A DNA stretch of 64,000 nucleotides. It comes from Pseudomonas lactis (GTDB lineage: Bacteria; Pseudomonadota; Gammaproteobacteria; Pseudomonadales; Pseudomonadaceae). The notes beneath the pieces are model-generated. The model was not told where the DNA came from. It searched no databases and saw nothing but the letters and a program-made list of their open reading frames with translations. Made by a program: the position numbers and the translations under genes. The stretch spans positions 328,631 through 392,630 of the forward strand of contig NZ_JYLO01000008.1 in NCBI RefSeq assembly GCF_001439845.1, read 5' to 3'. Positions 26,316 through 35,878 of this stretch are shown here, piece by piece; positions within the stretch are counted from its first letter, which is position 1; each line of letters starts with the position of its first letter.

Positions 26316-26957
26316 TTATTCGGCGATTTCTGCGCCCTTGTCCGCCAATTCCATCCAGCCGGCCAGTACGGTGTAAGCCTCTTCCAGACCCATGCGCTTG
26401 GGGGCGGAGAACAGCTGAATGGTGATGGTGTCGCCCCAACCCTTACGGATTTCGGACTGCACTTTGAGCAGGGTGTTCTTGGCTGCACCGTAGGTGAGCT
26501 TGTCGGCCTTGGTCAGCAAAATGTGCATCGGCATGCCGCTGGCGACAGCCCAGTCGAGCATCAGCAAGTCGAAGTCGGTCATTGGATGACGTATATCCAT
26601 CATCAGAATCAAACCCTTCAAACTCTCGCGACCGCCCAGGTAAGCCTCGAGGTGACGCTGCCAGTGCAGCTTCAGCGGGATAGGTACTTTTGCATAACCG
26701 TAGCCCGGCAGGTCGACCAGACGCCGATCATCGTCTAGCTTGAAGAAATTGAGTAGTTGCGTGCGGCCCGGGGTTTTCGAGGTGCGCGCCAGGCTGGCGT
26801 GGGTCAGGGTGTTCAGTGCGCTGGATTTACCGGCGTTGGAACGGCCGGCAAAGGCGACTTCAAAGCCCTCGTCATCGGGGCATTGGTCCACTTTGGCGGC
26901 GCTGAGCATGAAGGTGGACTGTTGGCACAGGCCGAGGATGGGGTTCTTGAGTTGCAT
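26316..26957 (-). CDS. engB: Ribosome biogenesis GTPase EngB/YsxC
   Basis: A 213-residue single-domain GTPase needed for 50S subunit assembly. G1 GRSNAGKSS at 38-46, G3 DLPGYG at about 82-87 and G4 TKADKL are visible. Start at 26957 (MQLKNPILGL) has a GGAAA ribosome site; the frame continues upstream but the extra residues look non-native. Convergent with polA and ErsA. Confidence 0.96.
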   Translation of the reverse strand: MQLKNPILGLCQQSTFMLSAAKVDQCPDDEGFEVAFAGRSNAGKSSALNTLTHASLARTSKTPGRTQLLNFFKLDDDRRLVDLPGYGYAKVPIPLKLHWQRHLEAYLGGRESLKGLILMMDIRHPMTDFDLLMLDWAVASGMPMHILLTKADKLTYGAAKNTLLKVQSEIRKGWGDTITIQLFSAPKRMGLEEAYTVLAGWMELADKGAEIAE

Positions 26958-27149
26958 GAGATTTCCGATGTGGGCGGTGCCGAGAAAGGGTGCGGCAAGC
27001 GGTGTCGTTTCCGTTTCAGTAGCGCCAGTATATAATGCCGCAGATTTTGTGTGTGCTTTGTCCCAGCGAAGGATGAAGTTCACGGGAGCGAAAGACCTTT
27101 ATTGCGCATTAGAACGCAAAACGCTCTCAAACCCTGAAAAGGTCGATGT

Positions 27150-27308
27150 ATGGACCGACGGTTGCTCGCTTCTGCTGCCCTGATTCCGCTTTACGGCGCT
27201 CAGGCTACACAGGATCAACCGAGTTTGCATGGTCAGGCTGACGCAGCACGTGACCCAGGGTTTCAAGGCAATGCCGCCGCGTGGTTTGTGCATGGACTGC
27301 AGTACTGA
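27150..27308 (+). pseudogene. Possible remnant of a c-type cytochrome gene (PA5491 position)
   Basis: A 52-codon frame opens MDRRLLASAALIPLYGAQA, which looks like a signal peptide, and ends QGNAAAWFVHGLQY. The last part resembles the start of a heme site (NAAACxxCHG) with both cysteines lost and one residue missing, then stops. PAO1 has a cytochrome gene at this spot between engB and cc4. It may be a decayed copy or a chance frame; no clear ribosome site. Confidence 0.3.
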
Positions 27309-27390
27309 GGATTACCAGGCCGTCACTGATGTGATGGTGAGTAAACCCGGTAGATAACTCTTAAACCCTTAGCCGTAGTTGGATTAGCTG

Positions 27391-28017
27391 ATGAACAAAC
27401 TGATCGTGAGTCTGCTGTTGACCTTGGGCATCACAGGCGCTGCCGTCGCTGCAGAGGGCCCCGTCAAAGGTGATGCCACTGCCGGTCAAGCGAAGGCCGC
27501 CGTGTGTGGTGCCTGCCACGGGCCGGATGGTAACAGCCCGGCGCCGAACTTCCCCAAACTGGCCGGCCAGGGTGAACGTTACCTGAGCAAGCAGATGCAC
27601 GACATCAAGAGCGGCAAGCGCACGGTGCTGGAAATGACCGGCATGCTAACCAATCTCAACGATCAGGACCTGGCGGACCTCGCGGCGTATTTTGCCAGCC
27701 AGAAGGGTAGCGTGGGAGCTGCCGATCCTAAATTGGTCGCCCGCGGAGAGCAGTTGTTCCGTGGCGGTAACCTGGAAAAAGGCTTGCCTGCCTGCACCGG
27801 TTGCCACTCGCCCAATGGCGCAGGCAACGCTGCTGCCAGCTTCCCGCGCCTGAGCGGCCAGCACGCCACCTACATCGCCAAGCAGTTGACCGACTTTCGC
27901 AAGGAAGAAGCCGGCCGGGCCAACGATGGCGACGCGATGACCATGCGCACCATCGCTCGCAAGCTGAGCGACGAAGACATCGCAGCCCTCTCCAGTTATA
28001 TCCAGGGCCTGCACTGA
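27391..28017 (+). CDS. Diheme cytochrome c4
   Basis: A 208-residue periplasmic protein with a signal peptide (1-20, AVA) and two class I cytochrome c domains with heme motifs CGACH (39-43) and CTGCH (135-139). Methionine axial ligands are likely in MTGMLTNL and GDAMTMRTI. Cytochrome c4 shuttles electrons to terminal oxidases, including cbb3 and potentially the aa3 oxidase in this window. Own terminator follows; dsbA comes next. Confidence 0.95.
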   Translation: MNKLIVSLLLTLGITGAAVAAEGPVKGDATAGQAKAAVCGACHGPDGNSPAPNFPKLAGQGERYLSKQMHDIKSGKRTVLEMTGMLTNLNDQDLADLAAYFASQKGSVGAADPKLVARGEQLFRGGNLEKGLPACTGCHSPNGAGNAAASFPRLSGQHATYIAKQLTDFRKEEAGRANDGDAMTMRTIARKLSDEDIAALSSYIQGLH

Positions 28018-28061
28018 CGGGGCTGGGCGTTAACGCTCGATTAATCCCGCGATGCAAGCAT

Positions 28062-28091
28062 AAAAAGGGTGGCTTAGGCCGCCCTTTTTTG
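28062..28091 (+). terminator. Rho-independent terminator after cytochrome c4
   Basis: Stem AAAGGGTGGC / GCCGCCCTTT with a TTAG loop, preceded by A's and followed by T's. It separates cytochrome c4 from dsbA. Confidence 0.85.
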
Positions 28092-28184
28092 TGGCCGCTG
28101 CCGTTACACTAACGAACTCATGTCCGCGTAGACCTGTCACAACAAAGGTCGCGTGAGGCGACTTTATTTGTCCAGGAGTAAAGC

Positions 28185-28820
28185 ATGCGTAATCTGATCC
28201 TCAGCGCCGCTCTCGTCACTGCCAGCCTCTTCGGCATGACCGCACAAGCTGCCGATGTGCCGCTTGAAGCCGGTAAAACCTATGTTGAGCTGGCTAACCC
28301 GGTTCCCGTTGCAGTGCCGGGCAAGATCGAAGTGGTGGAGCTGTTCTGGTACGGCTGCCCGCATTGCTACGCCTTCGAGCCGACTATCAACCCATGGGCT
28401 GAAAAGCTACCCAAGGACGTTAACTTCCGTCGCATTCCCGCCATGTTCGGTGGCCCATGGGACGCCCACGGCCAGCTGTTCCTGACCCTGGAAGCCATGG
28501 GTGTTGAGCACAAGGTCCACAACGCTGTCTTCGAAGCGATCCAGAAACAAGGCAAGCGCCTGACCAAGCCGGACGAAATGGCTGACTTCGTTGCCACTCA
28601 GGGTGTCGACAAGGACAAGTTCCTGGCGACCTTCAACTCCTTCGCTATCCAGGGCCAGATCAAACAGGCCAAGGAACTCGCGCAGAAGTACGGCGTGCAA
28701 GGCGTTCCAACCCTGATCGTCAACGGCAAATACCGTTTCGACCTGGGCAGCACCGGTGGTCCTGAAGCGACCCTGAACGTTGCTGACCAGCTGATTGCCA
28801 AAGAACGCGCTGCCAAGTAA
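28185..28820 (+). CDS. dsbA: Thiol:disulfide interchange protein DsbA
   Basis: A 211-residue periplasmic oxidoreductase with a signal peptide (1-22, AQA) and thioredoxin fold with an inserted helical domain. Active site CPHC at 58-61 and cis-Pro in GVPTLIVNG. It introduces disulfides into exported proteins. Ribosome site AGGAG at 28174. The nuclease-fold gene follows 10 bases after. Confidence 0.96.
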   Translation: MRNLILSAALVTASLFGMTAQAADVPLEAGKTYVELANPVPVAVPGKIEVVELFWYGCPHCYAFEPTINPWAEKLPKDVNFRRIPAMFGGPWDAHGQLFLTLEAMGVEHKVHNAVFEAIQKQGKRLTKPDEMADFVATQGVDKDKFLATFNSFAIQGQIKQAKELAQKYGVQGVPTLIVNGKYRFDLGSTGGPEATLNVADQLIAKERAAK

Positions 28821-28830
28821 GGGGCTCGCC

Positions 28831-29709
28831 ATGCGCCGCTGGGGTACCGAGCGTGTCGTTGGCCTGCATGAGCCGCAGGTCAACGAGCATCACCTGGAGT
28901 CCACGGGCCTGCCGGCAGACAGCCGCTTGCGCCTGCTCAGCTTCAACATCCAGGTGGGCAACAGTACCGAAAAGTATCGGCACTACCTCACGCGTGGCTG
29001 GCAGCACCTGCTGCCCCACAAGGGGCGTACCGGTAACCTGCAGAAAATCGGCGACCTGCTCAGCGACTTCGACTTGGTCGCCCTGCAGGAAGCCGACGGC
29101 GGCAGCCTGCGCTCCGGCTATATCAACCAGGTGGAACACCTGGCTCAGTTGGGTGCTTTTCCGTACTGGTATCAGCAACTCAACCGTAATCTAGGGCGCC
29201 TGGCACAGCACAGCAACGGCGTGCTCAGCCGTCTCAAACCCACTGCCATTGAAGATCACCCCTTGCCAGGCCCCAAAGGGCGCGGGGCGATCCTTGTGCG
29301 TTTTGGCGAAGGCCCGGAAGCCCTGGTGGTGGTGATGATGCACCTGGCCCTCGGGGGGCGTACGCGCAACCTGCAACTGGCCTACGTGCGTGAATTGATT
29401 GGCAACTACAAGCACCAGGTGCTCATGGGTGACATGAACACCCATGCCAACGACCTGCTGCAGAATTCTCCGCTGCGCGACCTGGGGTTACTGGCGCCGC
29501 AAGTCGAAGCCACGTTTCCCAGCTGGCGCCCGCAGCGCTGTCTTGACCATATCCTGCTCAGCCCAAGCCTCACACTGGAAAGTGTGCAGGTGCTGGCGCA
29601 GCCCATTTCCGATCACCTGCCGGTCGCGGTAGAGATTCGTCTGCCGGGCTCGCTCACGGCTGATGCATTACCCGCGTTGAGCCCAGGCCCTCGCGGACCC
29701 CTTGCATGA
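28831..29709 (+). CDS. Endonuclease/exonuclease/phosphatase fold protein
   Basis: A 292-residue cytoplasmic protein of the EEP superfamily. Catalytic motifs in order: LSFNIQVG (Asn), LQEADGG (Glu), MGDMNTHAND (Asp-x-Asn) and SDHLPVAVEI (Asp-His). Members are metal-dependent phosphodiesterases acting on nucleic acids, lipids or sugar phosphates; the substrate here is unknown. PA5488 position. ATG at 28831 has AAGGGG upstream. Its stop overlaps the next start (ATGA), coupling it to the diguanylate cyclase. Confidence 0.88.
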   Translation: MRRWGTERVVGLHEPQVNEHHLESTGLPADSRLRLLSFNIQVGNSTEKYRHYLTRGWQHLLPHKGRTGNLQKIGDLLSDFDLVALQEADGGSLRSGYINQVEHLAQLGAFPYWYQQLNRNLGRLAQHSNGVLSRLKPTAIEDHPLPGPKGRGAILVRFGEGPEALVVVMMHLALGGRTRNLQLAYVRELIGNYKHQVLMGDMNTHANDLLQNSPLRDLGLLAPQVEATFPSWRPQRCLDHILLSPSLTLESVQVLAQPISDHLPVAVEIRLPGSLTADALPALSPGPRGPLA

Positions 29710-31754
29710 GCGACGACGCCCAGCGCTGGAAAGAGAAATACCTCCAAAGCATCGAGCAACAAGACAAACTCGAACGCCGCTGGGCCGCCCGCCTCGATTT
29801 GCTGCGCCGCGGGCTGGTGCGCAGCACGCTGGCCGCTGAAGGGACTGACCGCGCCGTCGATCAATGCATGAAGGAAATGCGCGATGTTGTGCGCACGGAC
29901 GACATGGACGCTGCTCTCGCCGCTTTACTGCCGCGCCTGGAAAAGGCCGTGCTGGATTCGGAGCAACGCCGCGAAACCCGCGTCGACCAGATCAGCACTG
30001 CGCTCACCGCCTTGGTCACCCAGTTGCAAAAGCTGCCGCTGCCCCGCGAGGTGGCTCGTCCGCTGAAAACCTTCGCCAAGCAACTCGATGGTCGCGTGGC
30101 ACAAGCGCGGGAGATACCGCTGATGCTCAGTGAGCTGAGCAGCCTACAGGGGCAGGCGCTGAATAATCTGGAGCCGGATGGCGAAACCACACGCCCAGGG
30201 CCGGGACTGTTGCAACGTCTGTTTGGCAGTAAAGAGGCCGCCAGTGAAGCGCCTCCTGTTGATGCCGAGCCACTGCCAGCAGCGCAATCGGCACCGCCAA
30301 CGCCCGCAGCGCCCAAACCCACACCCAAACCGGAAGAACCTGGGCAATCGGAAGAATTGACCCAAGCCTTGCGTGCCTTTGCGCCGTTGCCACCCTTGAA
30401 GCCTGTGCCTGTTGCAGTGGCCGAAGTGCAAGAGGTCGCCAGCGAAACGCCGGTATTCGACGCTCCAGAGCTGCCGTCGATTGCGGCGCCTGCGCAACTA
30501 CCTGAACCCGACGTGCAGGCGCCGCCAGTTGCGGAGCCTGCTCACGAAAGCGCACTCGCCGCCTTTATCGAACCGCCGCCGGTTCCAGTCGAAACGCCGG
30601 ATGAGACCCGCATCGGCAGCCTGTCGCTACCACCCGTGCAGGAAAGCCCCGAGCCCGACGAGCTGCAACCGGACGGCACCTACGCCCTGCCCGATTCGCC
30701 TGAACCGTCCTACAGCTCGGTGGCCAAACACATTGAAGGCACTTTACTCGGCCTGCTGGAAGATCTTTCCCTGCCCGAACGTCACCAACCCCAGGCCGAG
30801 GCAATGCGTGAGCGTCTCGCCCACGGCTTGAACTGGTACGAACTGCTGCCGATCCTCGATGACCTGGCGGTGCTGATGCTGGCGATCACCGACAGTGGCC
30901 AGCATGAGTTCGAGGCTTATCTCAAGCAGCTCAACGAGCGTCTCGAGGCATTCCAGGGCCATCTGCAAGTCGCCAGCGAGGGCCACGCCGACAGCAGCCT
31001 GGCCGCACGGGAGCTGGACACGCAGATTCGTGAGCAGGTCGACGGCCTGCAAAGCAGCGTGCAGGATGCCGCCGACCTGGACAGCCTCAAGCAAGTGCTC
31101 GAAAGCCATCTTGAAGGCTTGCTCGGCACCATGGATGAACACCAGCAACAGCGTGACCTGCGCGAACAGGAAGTGGCCGCACGCCTCAAAGGCCTGGCTG
31201 AACGCGTGGCCCATATGGAGCAGGAAGCCCAGGGCTACCGCGAGCACCTGGAGGTGCAGCGCCAGAAGGCCTTGATCGATCCGCTCACCGGCTTGCCCAA
31301 CCGTGCGGCGTGGAGCGAACGCCTCGATTACGAAGTCAACGCCTGGCATCAGCGCGGTAACAGCCTGTCTCTGGCCATGCTCGACCTGGACCACTTCAAG
31401 CGCATCAACGACGGTTACGGTCACTTGGCTGGGGACAAAGTCTTGAAGATCATCGCCAATGTGCTGAGCAAGCGCCTGCGGCCGACGGACTTCATCGCGC
31501 GTTTTGGGGGTGAAGAGTTTGTGCTGCTCATGCCCGACTCGACCTTGGCGGATGCCTTGGCCGTAGGTGAAGTATTGCGTGAGGCCATTGCCGCGTGCCC
31601 GTTCCACTTCAAGGGTGAGCCGGTAACGATCACGGTGTCCATGGGCGTGGCGCAGTTTCAACCCGGCGAGCGCAGTGACCTGGCGCTCAAGCGTGCCGAT
31701 GAAGCGCTCTACAGGGCAAAGGCCGCGGGGCGTAATCAGGTGCAGGCGGCATAA
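29706..31754 (+). CDS. GGDEF diguanylate cyclase with long N-terminal region (DgcH-like)
   Basis: A 682-residue protein. The C-terminal GGDEF domain (about 515-680) has active-site GGEEF at about 601-605 and an intact inhibitory RxxD site (RPTD) five residues upstream, so it should make c-di-GMP with product feedback. Residues 1-150 are helical, 155-330 are a Pro/Ala/Glu-rich low-complexity linker, and 340-510 form long helices ending in a coiled coil before the catalytic domain. No membrane segment is evident. PA5487 (DgcH) position. Confidence 0.92.
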   Translation: MSDDAQRWKEKYLQSIEQQDKLERRWAARLDLLRRGLVRSTLAAEGTDRAVDQCMKEMRDVVRTDDMDAALAALLPRLEKAVLDSEQRRETRVDQISTALTALVTQLQKLPLPREVARPLKTFAKQLDGRVAQAREIPLMLSELSSLQGQALNNLEPDGETTRPGPGLLQRLFGSKEAASEAPPVDAEPLPAAQSAPPTPAAPKPTPKPEEPGQSEELTQALRAFAPLPPLKPVPVAVAEVQEVASETPVFDAPELPSIAAPAQLPEPDVQAPPVAEPAHESALAAFIEPPPVPVETPDETRIGSLSLPPVQESPEPDELQPDGTYALPDSPEPSYSSVAKHIEGTLLGLLEDLSLPERHQPQAEAMRERLAHGLNWYELLPILDDLAVLMLAITDSGQHEFEAYLKQLNERLEAFQGHLQVASEGHADSSLAARELDTQIREQVDGLQSSVQDAADLDSLKQVLESHLEGLLGTMDEHQQQRDLREQEVAARLKGLAERVAHMEQEAQGYREHLEVQRQKALIDPLTGLPNRAAWSERLDYEVNAWHQRGNSLSLAMLDLDHFKRINDGYGHLAGDKVLKIIANVLSKRLRPTDFIARFGGEEFVLLMPDSTLADALAVGEVLREAIAACPFHFKGEPVTITVSMGVAQFQPGERSDLALKRADEALYRAKAAGRNQVQAA

Positions 31755-31843
31755 AAGATGTTCCATTTTGTAATTTGACCGCCTGGCCGTGAGTCGTACG
31801 TTACACTGTTGCATTATCGTCTTTCAGTGTACTGCCTCTCGCC

Positions 31844-32620
31844 ATGAAATCCTTGTATATCGCTTTAGCGTTTCTTCTGCTCGCCGGCTGCGCCAATGGC
31901 CCGCGCCTGAACACCAGCCATCCTTCGGTCAACCACGACAATCGCGTGCAGTTCGTTGTGGTGCATTACACCTCGACCAACCTTGAACGTTCCCTGGCGC
32001 TGTTGACCCATGGCCAGGTCAGCAGCCATTACCTGATCGGCGACGATGCCTCCGGCACCATCTACAAGCTGGTGGATGAAAGCCAGCGCGCCTGGCACGC
32101 GGGGGAAAGCGAGTGGATGGGGCGCACCTGGCTCAATTCCAGCTCCATCGGTATCGAGATCGTCAACCCAGGGTTCAGCGATACCCCGACGGGGCGTGTG
32201 TGGTACCCGTATTCCGAAGCGCAGGTGCAGTCGCTGATCGTGCTGCTCAAGGACATCAGCAAGCGTAACGGCATCGACCCGAAGAACATCATCGGGCACA
32301 GCGATATCGCCCCGCTGCGCAAGCTGGACCCAGGCCCGTTGTTCCCCTGGAAGCGCTTGGCGGCAGAAGGTCTGGCCGTGTGGCCGGATGCCCAGGCAGT
32401 GGCTCGGTTTCAGGTGCAGTACGCCGCGCAGTTGCCGAGCATTACCTGGTTCCAGGAAGAGCTGGCGCGCCTGGGCTACCAGACGCCGCAGACTGGCGAG
32501 CTGGATGTGGCCACGCGGCATGTCATCGCTGCGTTCCAGATGCGCTTTCGCCCGTCATTGTTTGATGGCACCCCGGATGCTGAAAGCGCCGCGATCCTGC
32601 GGGCCTTGAATCACCGCTGA
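31844..32620 (+). CDS. ampDh2: N-acetylmuramoyl-L-alanine amidase lipoprotein (AmpDh2-like)
   Basis: A 258-residue lipoprotein (lipobox LLAGC, Cys16) with an Amidase_2 domain. Zinc ligands His41 (VVVHYTS), the His in IIGHSDIAP and the Asp in LDPGPLFPW are visible. A peptidoglycan-binding helical domain occupies the last 65 residues (GELDVATRHVIAAFQ). It cleaves the muramic acid-peptide bond at the outer membrane and links to beta-lactamase induction in P. aeruginosa. The neighbouring REP doublet at 32639 separates it from convergent kinB. Confidence 0.93.
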   Translation: MKSLYIALAFLLLAGCANGPRLNTSHPSVNHDNRVQFVVVHYTSTNLERSLALLTHGQVSSHYLIGDDASGTIYKLVDESQRAWHAGESEWMGRTWLNSSSIGIEIVNPGFSDTPTGRVWYPYSEAQVQSLIVLLKDISKRNGIDPKNIIGHSDIAPLRKLDPGPLFPWKRLAAEGLAVWPDAQAVARFQVQYAAQLPSITWFQEELARLGYQTPQTGELDVATRHVIAAFQMRFRPSLFDGTPDAESAAILRALNHR

Positions 32621-32638
32621 TGGTGTAAAAATAATAAT

Positions 32639-32738
32639 GTAGGAGCGAGCTTGCTCGCGAAGAACGCATAGACGACGCGGGCTGCCTGACAGCACAGCGT
32701 TATCGTTGACGTTTTTCGCGAGCAAGCTCGCTCCTACA
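32639..32738. repeat. REP doublet between ampDh2 and kinB
   Basis: Arms at 32639-32662 and 32715-32738 are inverted GTAGGAGCGAGCTTGCTCGCG repeats. The right arm plus adjoining spacer (32697-32738) is identical over 42 bases, inverted, to 21227-21268, so the spacer is conserved as well as the REP. It covers the end of both convergent genes and overlaps the kinB stop at 32734. Confidence 0.88.
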
Positions 32739-34521
32739 GGGGCAATGCCATATAGAACTGCGTACCCTGCCCCGGCCGCGAGTACACACCCATGCGGCCG
32801 CCGTGCAATTGCACGATTTCCTTGCACAGTGCCAAACCCAGGCCCGCACCGCCTTTCTTGCGGCCCACCTGCACAAAGGGCTCGAAGATCCGCCCTTGCT
32901 GGCCGTAGGCGATACCTTCGCCGTTATCCTCGACGCTGATAATCACCCGCTCGCCATGGCGTCGTGCCTGCAGGCGGATCTGCCCGCCTTCGGCGGTGTG
33001 CCTCAGGGCATTGCCCAGCAGGTTGTCGAGTACCCGCTCCAGTTGCACCTGGTCGGCATACAGCCGTGGCAACTCAGGTTGGGCTTCCACCAGCAACTCA
33101 ATGTGCTGGGCGTTCGCAGGCTCAGCAAATCGAGCCCGTGCGTGCTCCAGCAAGTCGGTGACATCGCACGTGCCCAAGGTGAGTTTTTGCAGGCCGTTCT
33201 GGTAGCGCGAGAAGTTGAGCAGATCGTTGATCAACTGCATCAGGCGCTGCATCTCTTCATTGACCGTATCCAGCAGGTCCGCCTCACGGGAGTCCGGTGG
33301 GAACTTGGCCCGCTCACGGAATAGGCCGAAGGCCATGTGCATGCCGGTGACCGGCGTGCGCAGCTCATGGGACGCGCGCAACACGAACTCGCTGCGCACC
33401 CGCTCGAAGGCGCGCTGTTCAGTCACGTCATGCAGCACCATCACGGCCCCCAGAATATGCCCCTGGGTATGGCTGACCGGGGTCAGGCTGTAGGTCAGCA
33501 GGCGCAATTCACCCTCGACTTCCACTTCGAGATCATCCGGGGCCCGCTCCAGGTTGCCGCCGCGCAGCACCAGTTGCAGCTGTTCATCCATTTCTGCGCG
33601 ACCCATGGCTTCGCCAAGACCTTGGCCGAGCCGCTCCTCATCCCAGCCCAATTGGCGCTGCGCCACAGGGTTGAGGTGCTCCAGGCAGCCTTGGCGATCA
33701 ATCATCAACAGGCCGTCATCGATACTGTCGAGCACCGCTTGCAGGCGCTGTTGGCCGGCCAGCAGCTCATCGATGTTTGTGGCCTGATGTTGGCGCAACG
33801 CTTCGGCCATGATGCCGAAACGGCGGGTCAGCAGGTTCATTTCCGCTGCGGAGGAGATCGGCAGGGTGACTTCGAAATCGCCCTGCCCGATCTTGTCGGC
33901 GGCCTTGGCCAGCGCCTCGATGGGGCCACCGAAGCGCCGGGCGATGCCATGGGCCGTGACGAAACCGATGATCAGCACCGCGAGCCCTACCAGCCCGAGC
34001 AGGCCGGCAATCAACAACGCGCGCTCGCGGGATTTATGCTCGCTGGTACTGATATTTTCCAGCGCCCGCTTGTGATCGGCGATCAGGCCGTTGCGCAATA
34101 TGTTGAAGGTTTCAGTCAGCTTTTCTTTGCTGCCTGCGGGCGGTGATGCCTGTTGGGATTGGTCAAACGCTTCCAGTAGCTTCTGGTAATCGGAGCGTGC
34201 CTGGCTGAAGCCATGGTTTGTGCCGTCGACCTGCTCATGGGCGATGCCCTGGTCCAACAGGTCGAAATAATGTTGCTTGGAGGCTTGCAGGGCGTCCGGG
34301 TCGGGGCGCTTCTCCAGCATCATGATCAACTGGTCGCCCAGGCTCTGACGCAACTTGAGCCCCAGGTCCAGGGTGATGAAGTTACTGCGGATCAGCGATT
34401 CCTGAGTCTTGGCCATTTGCATGACACTGACCAAGCCCAGGATCAACCCCAGCAATGCCACGGTGATCAGCGCTGAGATGCTCAGGAATAACCGGGTGCG
34501 CAGTTTCATCGCGAGCTTCAT
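32734..34521 (-). CDS. kinB: Sensor histidine kinase KinB
   Basis: A 595-residue sensor with two transmembrane helices (about 11-33 and 168-190) around a helical periplasmic domain, then HAMP, PAS (about 250-370), phospho-acceptor His385 (ASHELRTP) and an ATPase domain with the N box NALRHT and GAGLGLALCK. KinB acts with AlgB on alginate, virulence and biofilm control in pseudomonads. The start at 34521 has an AGGA site. It lies 10 bases after algB in the same operon; the 3' end runs into a REP arm, which encodes the last residues. Confidence 0.95.
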   Translation of the reverse strand: MKLAMKLRTRLFLSISALITVALLGLILGLVSVMQMAKTQESLIRSNFITLDLGLKLRQSLGDQLIMMLEKRPDPDALQASKQHYFDLLDQGIAHEQVDGTNHGFSQARSDYQKLLEAFDQSQQASPPAGSKEKLTETFNILRNGLIADHKRALENISTSEHKSRERALLIAGLLGLVGLAVLIIGFVTAHGIARRFGGPIEALAKAADKIGQGDFEVTLPISSAAEMNLLTRRFGIMAEALRQHQATNIDELLAGQQRLQAVLDSIDDGLLMIDRQGCLEHLNPVAQRQLGWDEERLGQGLGEAMGRAEMDEQLQLVLRGGNLERAPDDLEVEVEGELRLLTYSLTPVSHTQGHILGAVMVLHDVTEQRAFERVRSEFVLRASHELRTPVTGMHMAFGLFRERAKFPPDSREADLLDTVNEEMQRLMQLINDLLNFSRYQNGLQKLTLGTCDVTDLLEHARARFAEPANAQHIELLVEAQPELPRLYADQVQLERVLDNLLGNALRHTAEGGQIRLQARRHGERVIISVEDNGEGIAYGQQGRIFEPFVQVGRKKGGAGLGLALCKEIVQLHGGRMGVYSRPGQGTQFYMALPL

Positions 34522-34531
34522 AAGGTCCTGT

Positions 34532-35878
34532 TCAAAGGTTGTACTGCTTTCGTTTGCGGTACAGCGTCGACGCATCGATGCCGAGTGTGCGGGCCGCTTG
34601 GTCCAGTGTGTCGCTGGTCGCAAGTACGGCGCCGATATGGGCTTTCTCCAGCTCATCCAGGCTCAAAGCCGCGCCGATACGGGGTGCATTGTTGGCCGGT
34701 TGCTCGGCCATCCCCAGGTGGCTGATCTCCACCTTCTCCTGGGGGCAGATGATGCTGGCGCGTTCCACCACGTTACGTAGTTCGCGGATATTGCCGGGCC
34801 AGCGATAGTTGAGTAGCGCTTCGCGGGCATTATCACTGAAGCCGCGCGCCGGGCGTGCGTATTCCTTGACGAAGCGGGCGAGAAAGCGGTCAGCCAGGGT
34901 CAGGATGTCTTCACTGCGTTCGCGCAGCGGCGGCAAGTGCAAGGTGATGACATTCAAGCGGTAGAGCAAGTCTTCACGGAAGCGGCCATCGCGCACCATG
35001 TCTTCCAGGTTCAGGTTGGTGGCTGCGAGGATGCGCACATCGGCGCGGCGGGTGACCGGGTCGCCCACACGCTCATACTCTTTATCTTGAATAAACCGTA
35101 GCAACTTGGGTTGCAACGTGAGGGGGAAATCGCCGATCTCGTCGAGAAACAGCGTACCGCCGTCCGCCTGGTTCACTCGGCCCAAGGTGCTTTCGCTGGC
35201 GCCGGTGAACGCGCCGCGGCTGTGGCCGAACAGTTCGCTTTCCATCAGCTCTGCGGTCAGAGACGGGCAGTTGATGGTCACGCAGGACTTCTTCGAGCGC
35301 TTGCTCCAGCCGTGTATCGCCCGGGCCAACTCACCTTTACCAGTACCGGACTCGCCGAGGATCAAAATGTTGGCGTCTGTCCCGGCCACCTGCCGCGCGG
35401 TTTCCAGCACCACCATCATTGCCGGGCTATGGGAGTCCAGGCCGTCTTTGGGCTGGCGCACCTCGCCTTCCAGCGCTTCCAGCCGCGCCGAGAGCTGACG
35501 CACCTCCAGTTGCTTGGCGGTGGCCAGGCGCAGTTGGTCTGGGCTGCAAGGTTTGACCAGGTAGTCGGCGGCGCCAGCCTGGATGGCGTCCACGGCGGTA
35601 TCCACGGCCGAATGGGCGGTCACAATCACCACACGCATCCACGGTGCCTGCACCCGCATCTGGGCCAGCACGTCCAGGCCATTGTCCTCGCCCAGGCGCA
35701 GGTCGAGGAAGCACAGGTCGAACACCTGACGCTGCATCAGGGCATCGGCCTGAGCGGCACTGTTCGCGGTGGCGACGGTATAGCCTTCATCTTCCAGGCA
35801 ATAGCGGAAGGTGCGCAGGATCGCAGATTCGTCATCCACTAAAAGAATGCGGCCTTGAAGTTCCTTGGCTGATTCCAT
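34532..35878 (-). CDS. algB: NtrC-family response regulator AlgB
   Basis: A 448-residue regulator. Receiver domain with Asp15/Asp16 and phospho-acceptor Asp59 (FLDL), a sigma 54 AAA+ domain with Walker A GESGTGKG at 175-182 and the GAFTGA loop at 222-227, and a C-terminal Fis-type helix-turn-helix (TLDQAARTLGIDASTLYRKRKQ). AlgB activates algD in P. aeruginosa. GAFTGA is intact, so sigma 54 contact is possible although AlgB has been described as working independently of it. Confidence 0.95.
   Translation of the reverse strand: MESAKELQGRILLVDDESAILRTFRYCLEDEGYTVATANSAAQADALMQRQVFDLCFLDLRLGEDNGLDVLAQMRVQAPWMRVVIVTAHSAVDTAVDAIQAGAADYLVKPCSPDQLRLATAKQLEVRQLSARLEALEGEVRQPKDGLDSHSPAMMVVLETARQVAGTDANILILGESGTGKGELARAIHGWSKRSKKSCVTINCPSLTAELMESELFGHSRGAFTGASESTLGRVNQADGGTLFLDEIGDFPLTLQPKLLRFIQDKEYERVGDPVTRRADVRILAATNLNLEDMVRDGRFREDLLYRLNVITLHLPPLRERSEDILTLADRFLARFVKEYARPARGFSDNAREALLNYRWPGNIRELRNVVERASIICPQEKVEISHLGMAEQPANNAPRIGAALSLDELEKAHIGAVLATSDTLDQAARTLGIDASTLYRKRKQYNL

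Noticed and set aside
27099..27293. 64-codon minus-strand frame between engB and cytochrome c4
   Set aside because: No ribosome site and no recognisable sequence; the plus-strand remnant reading is more meaningful.
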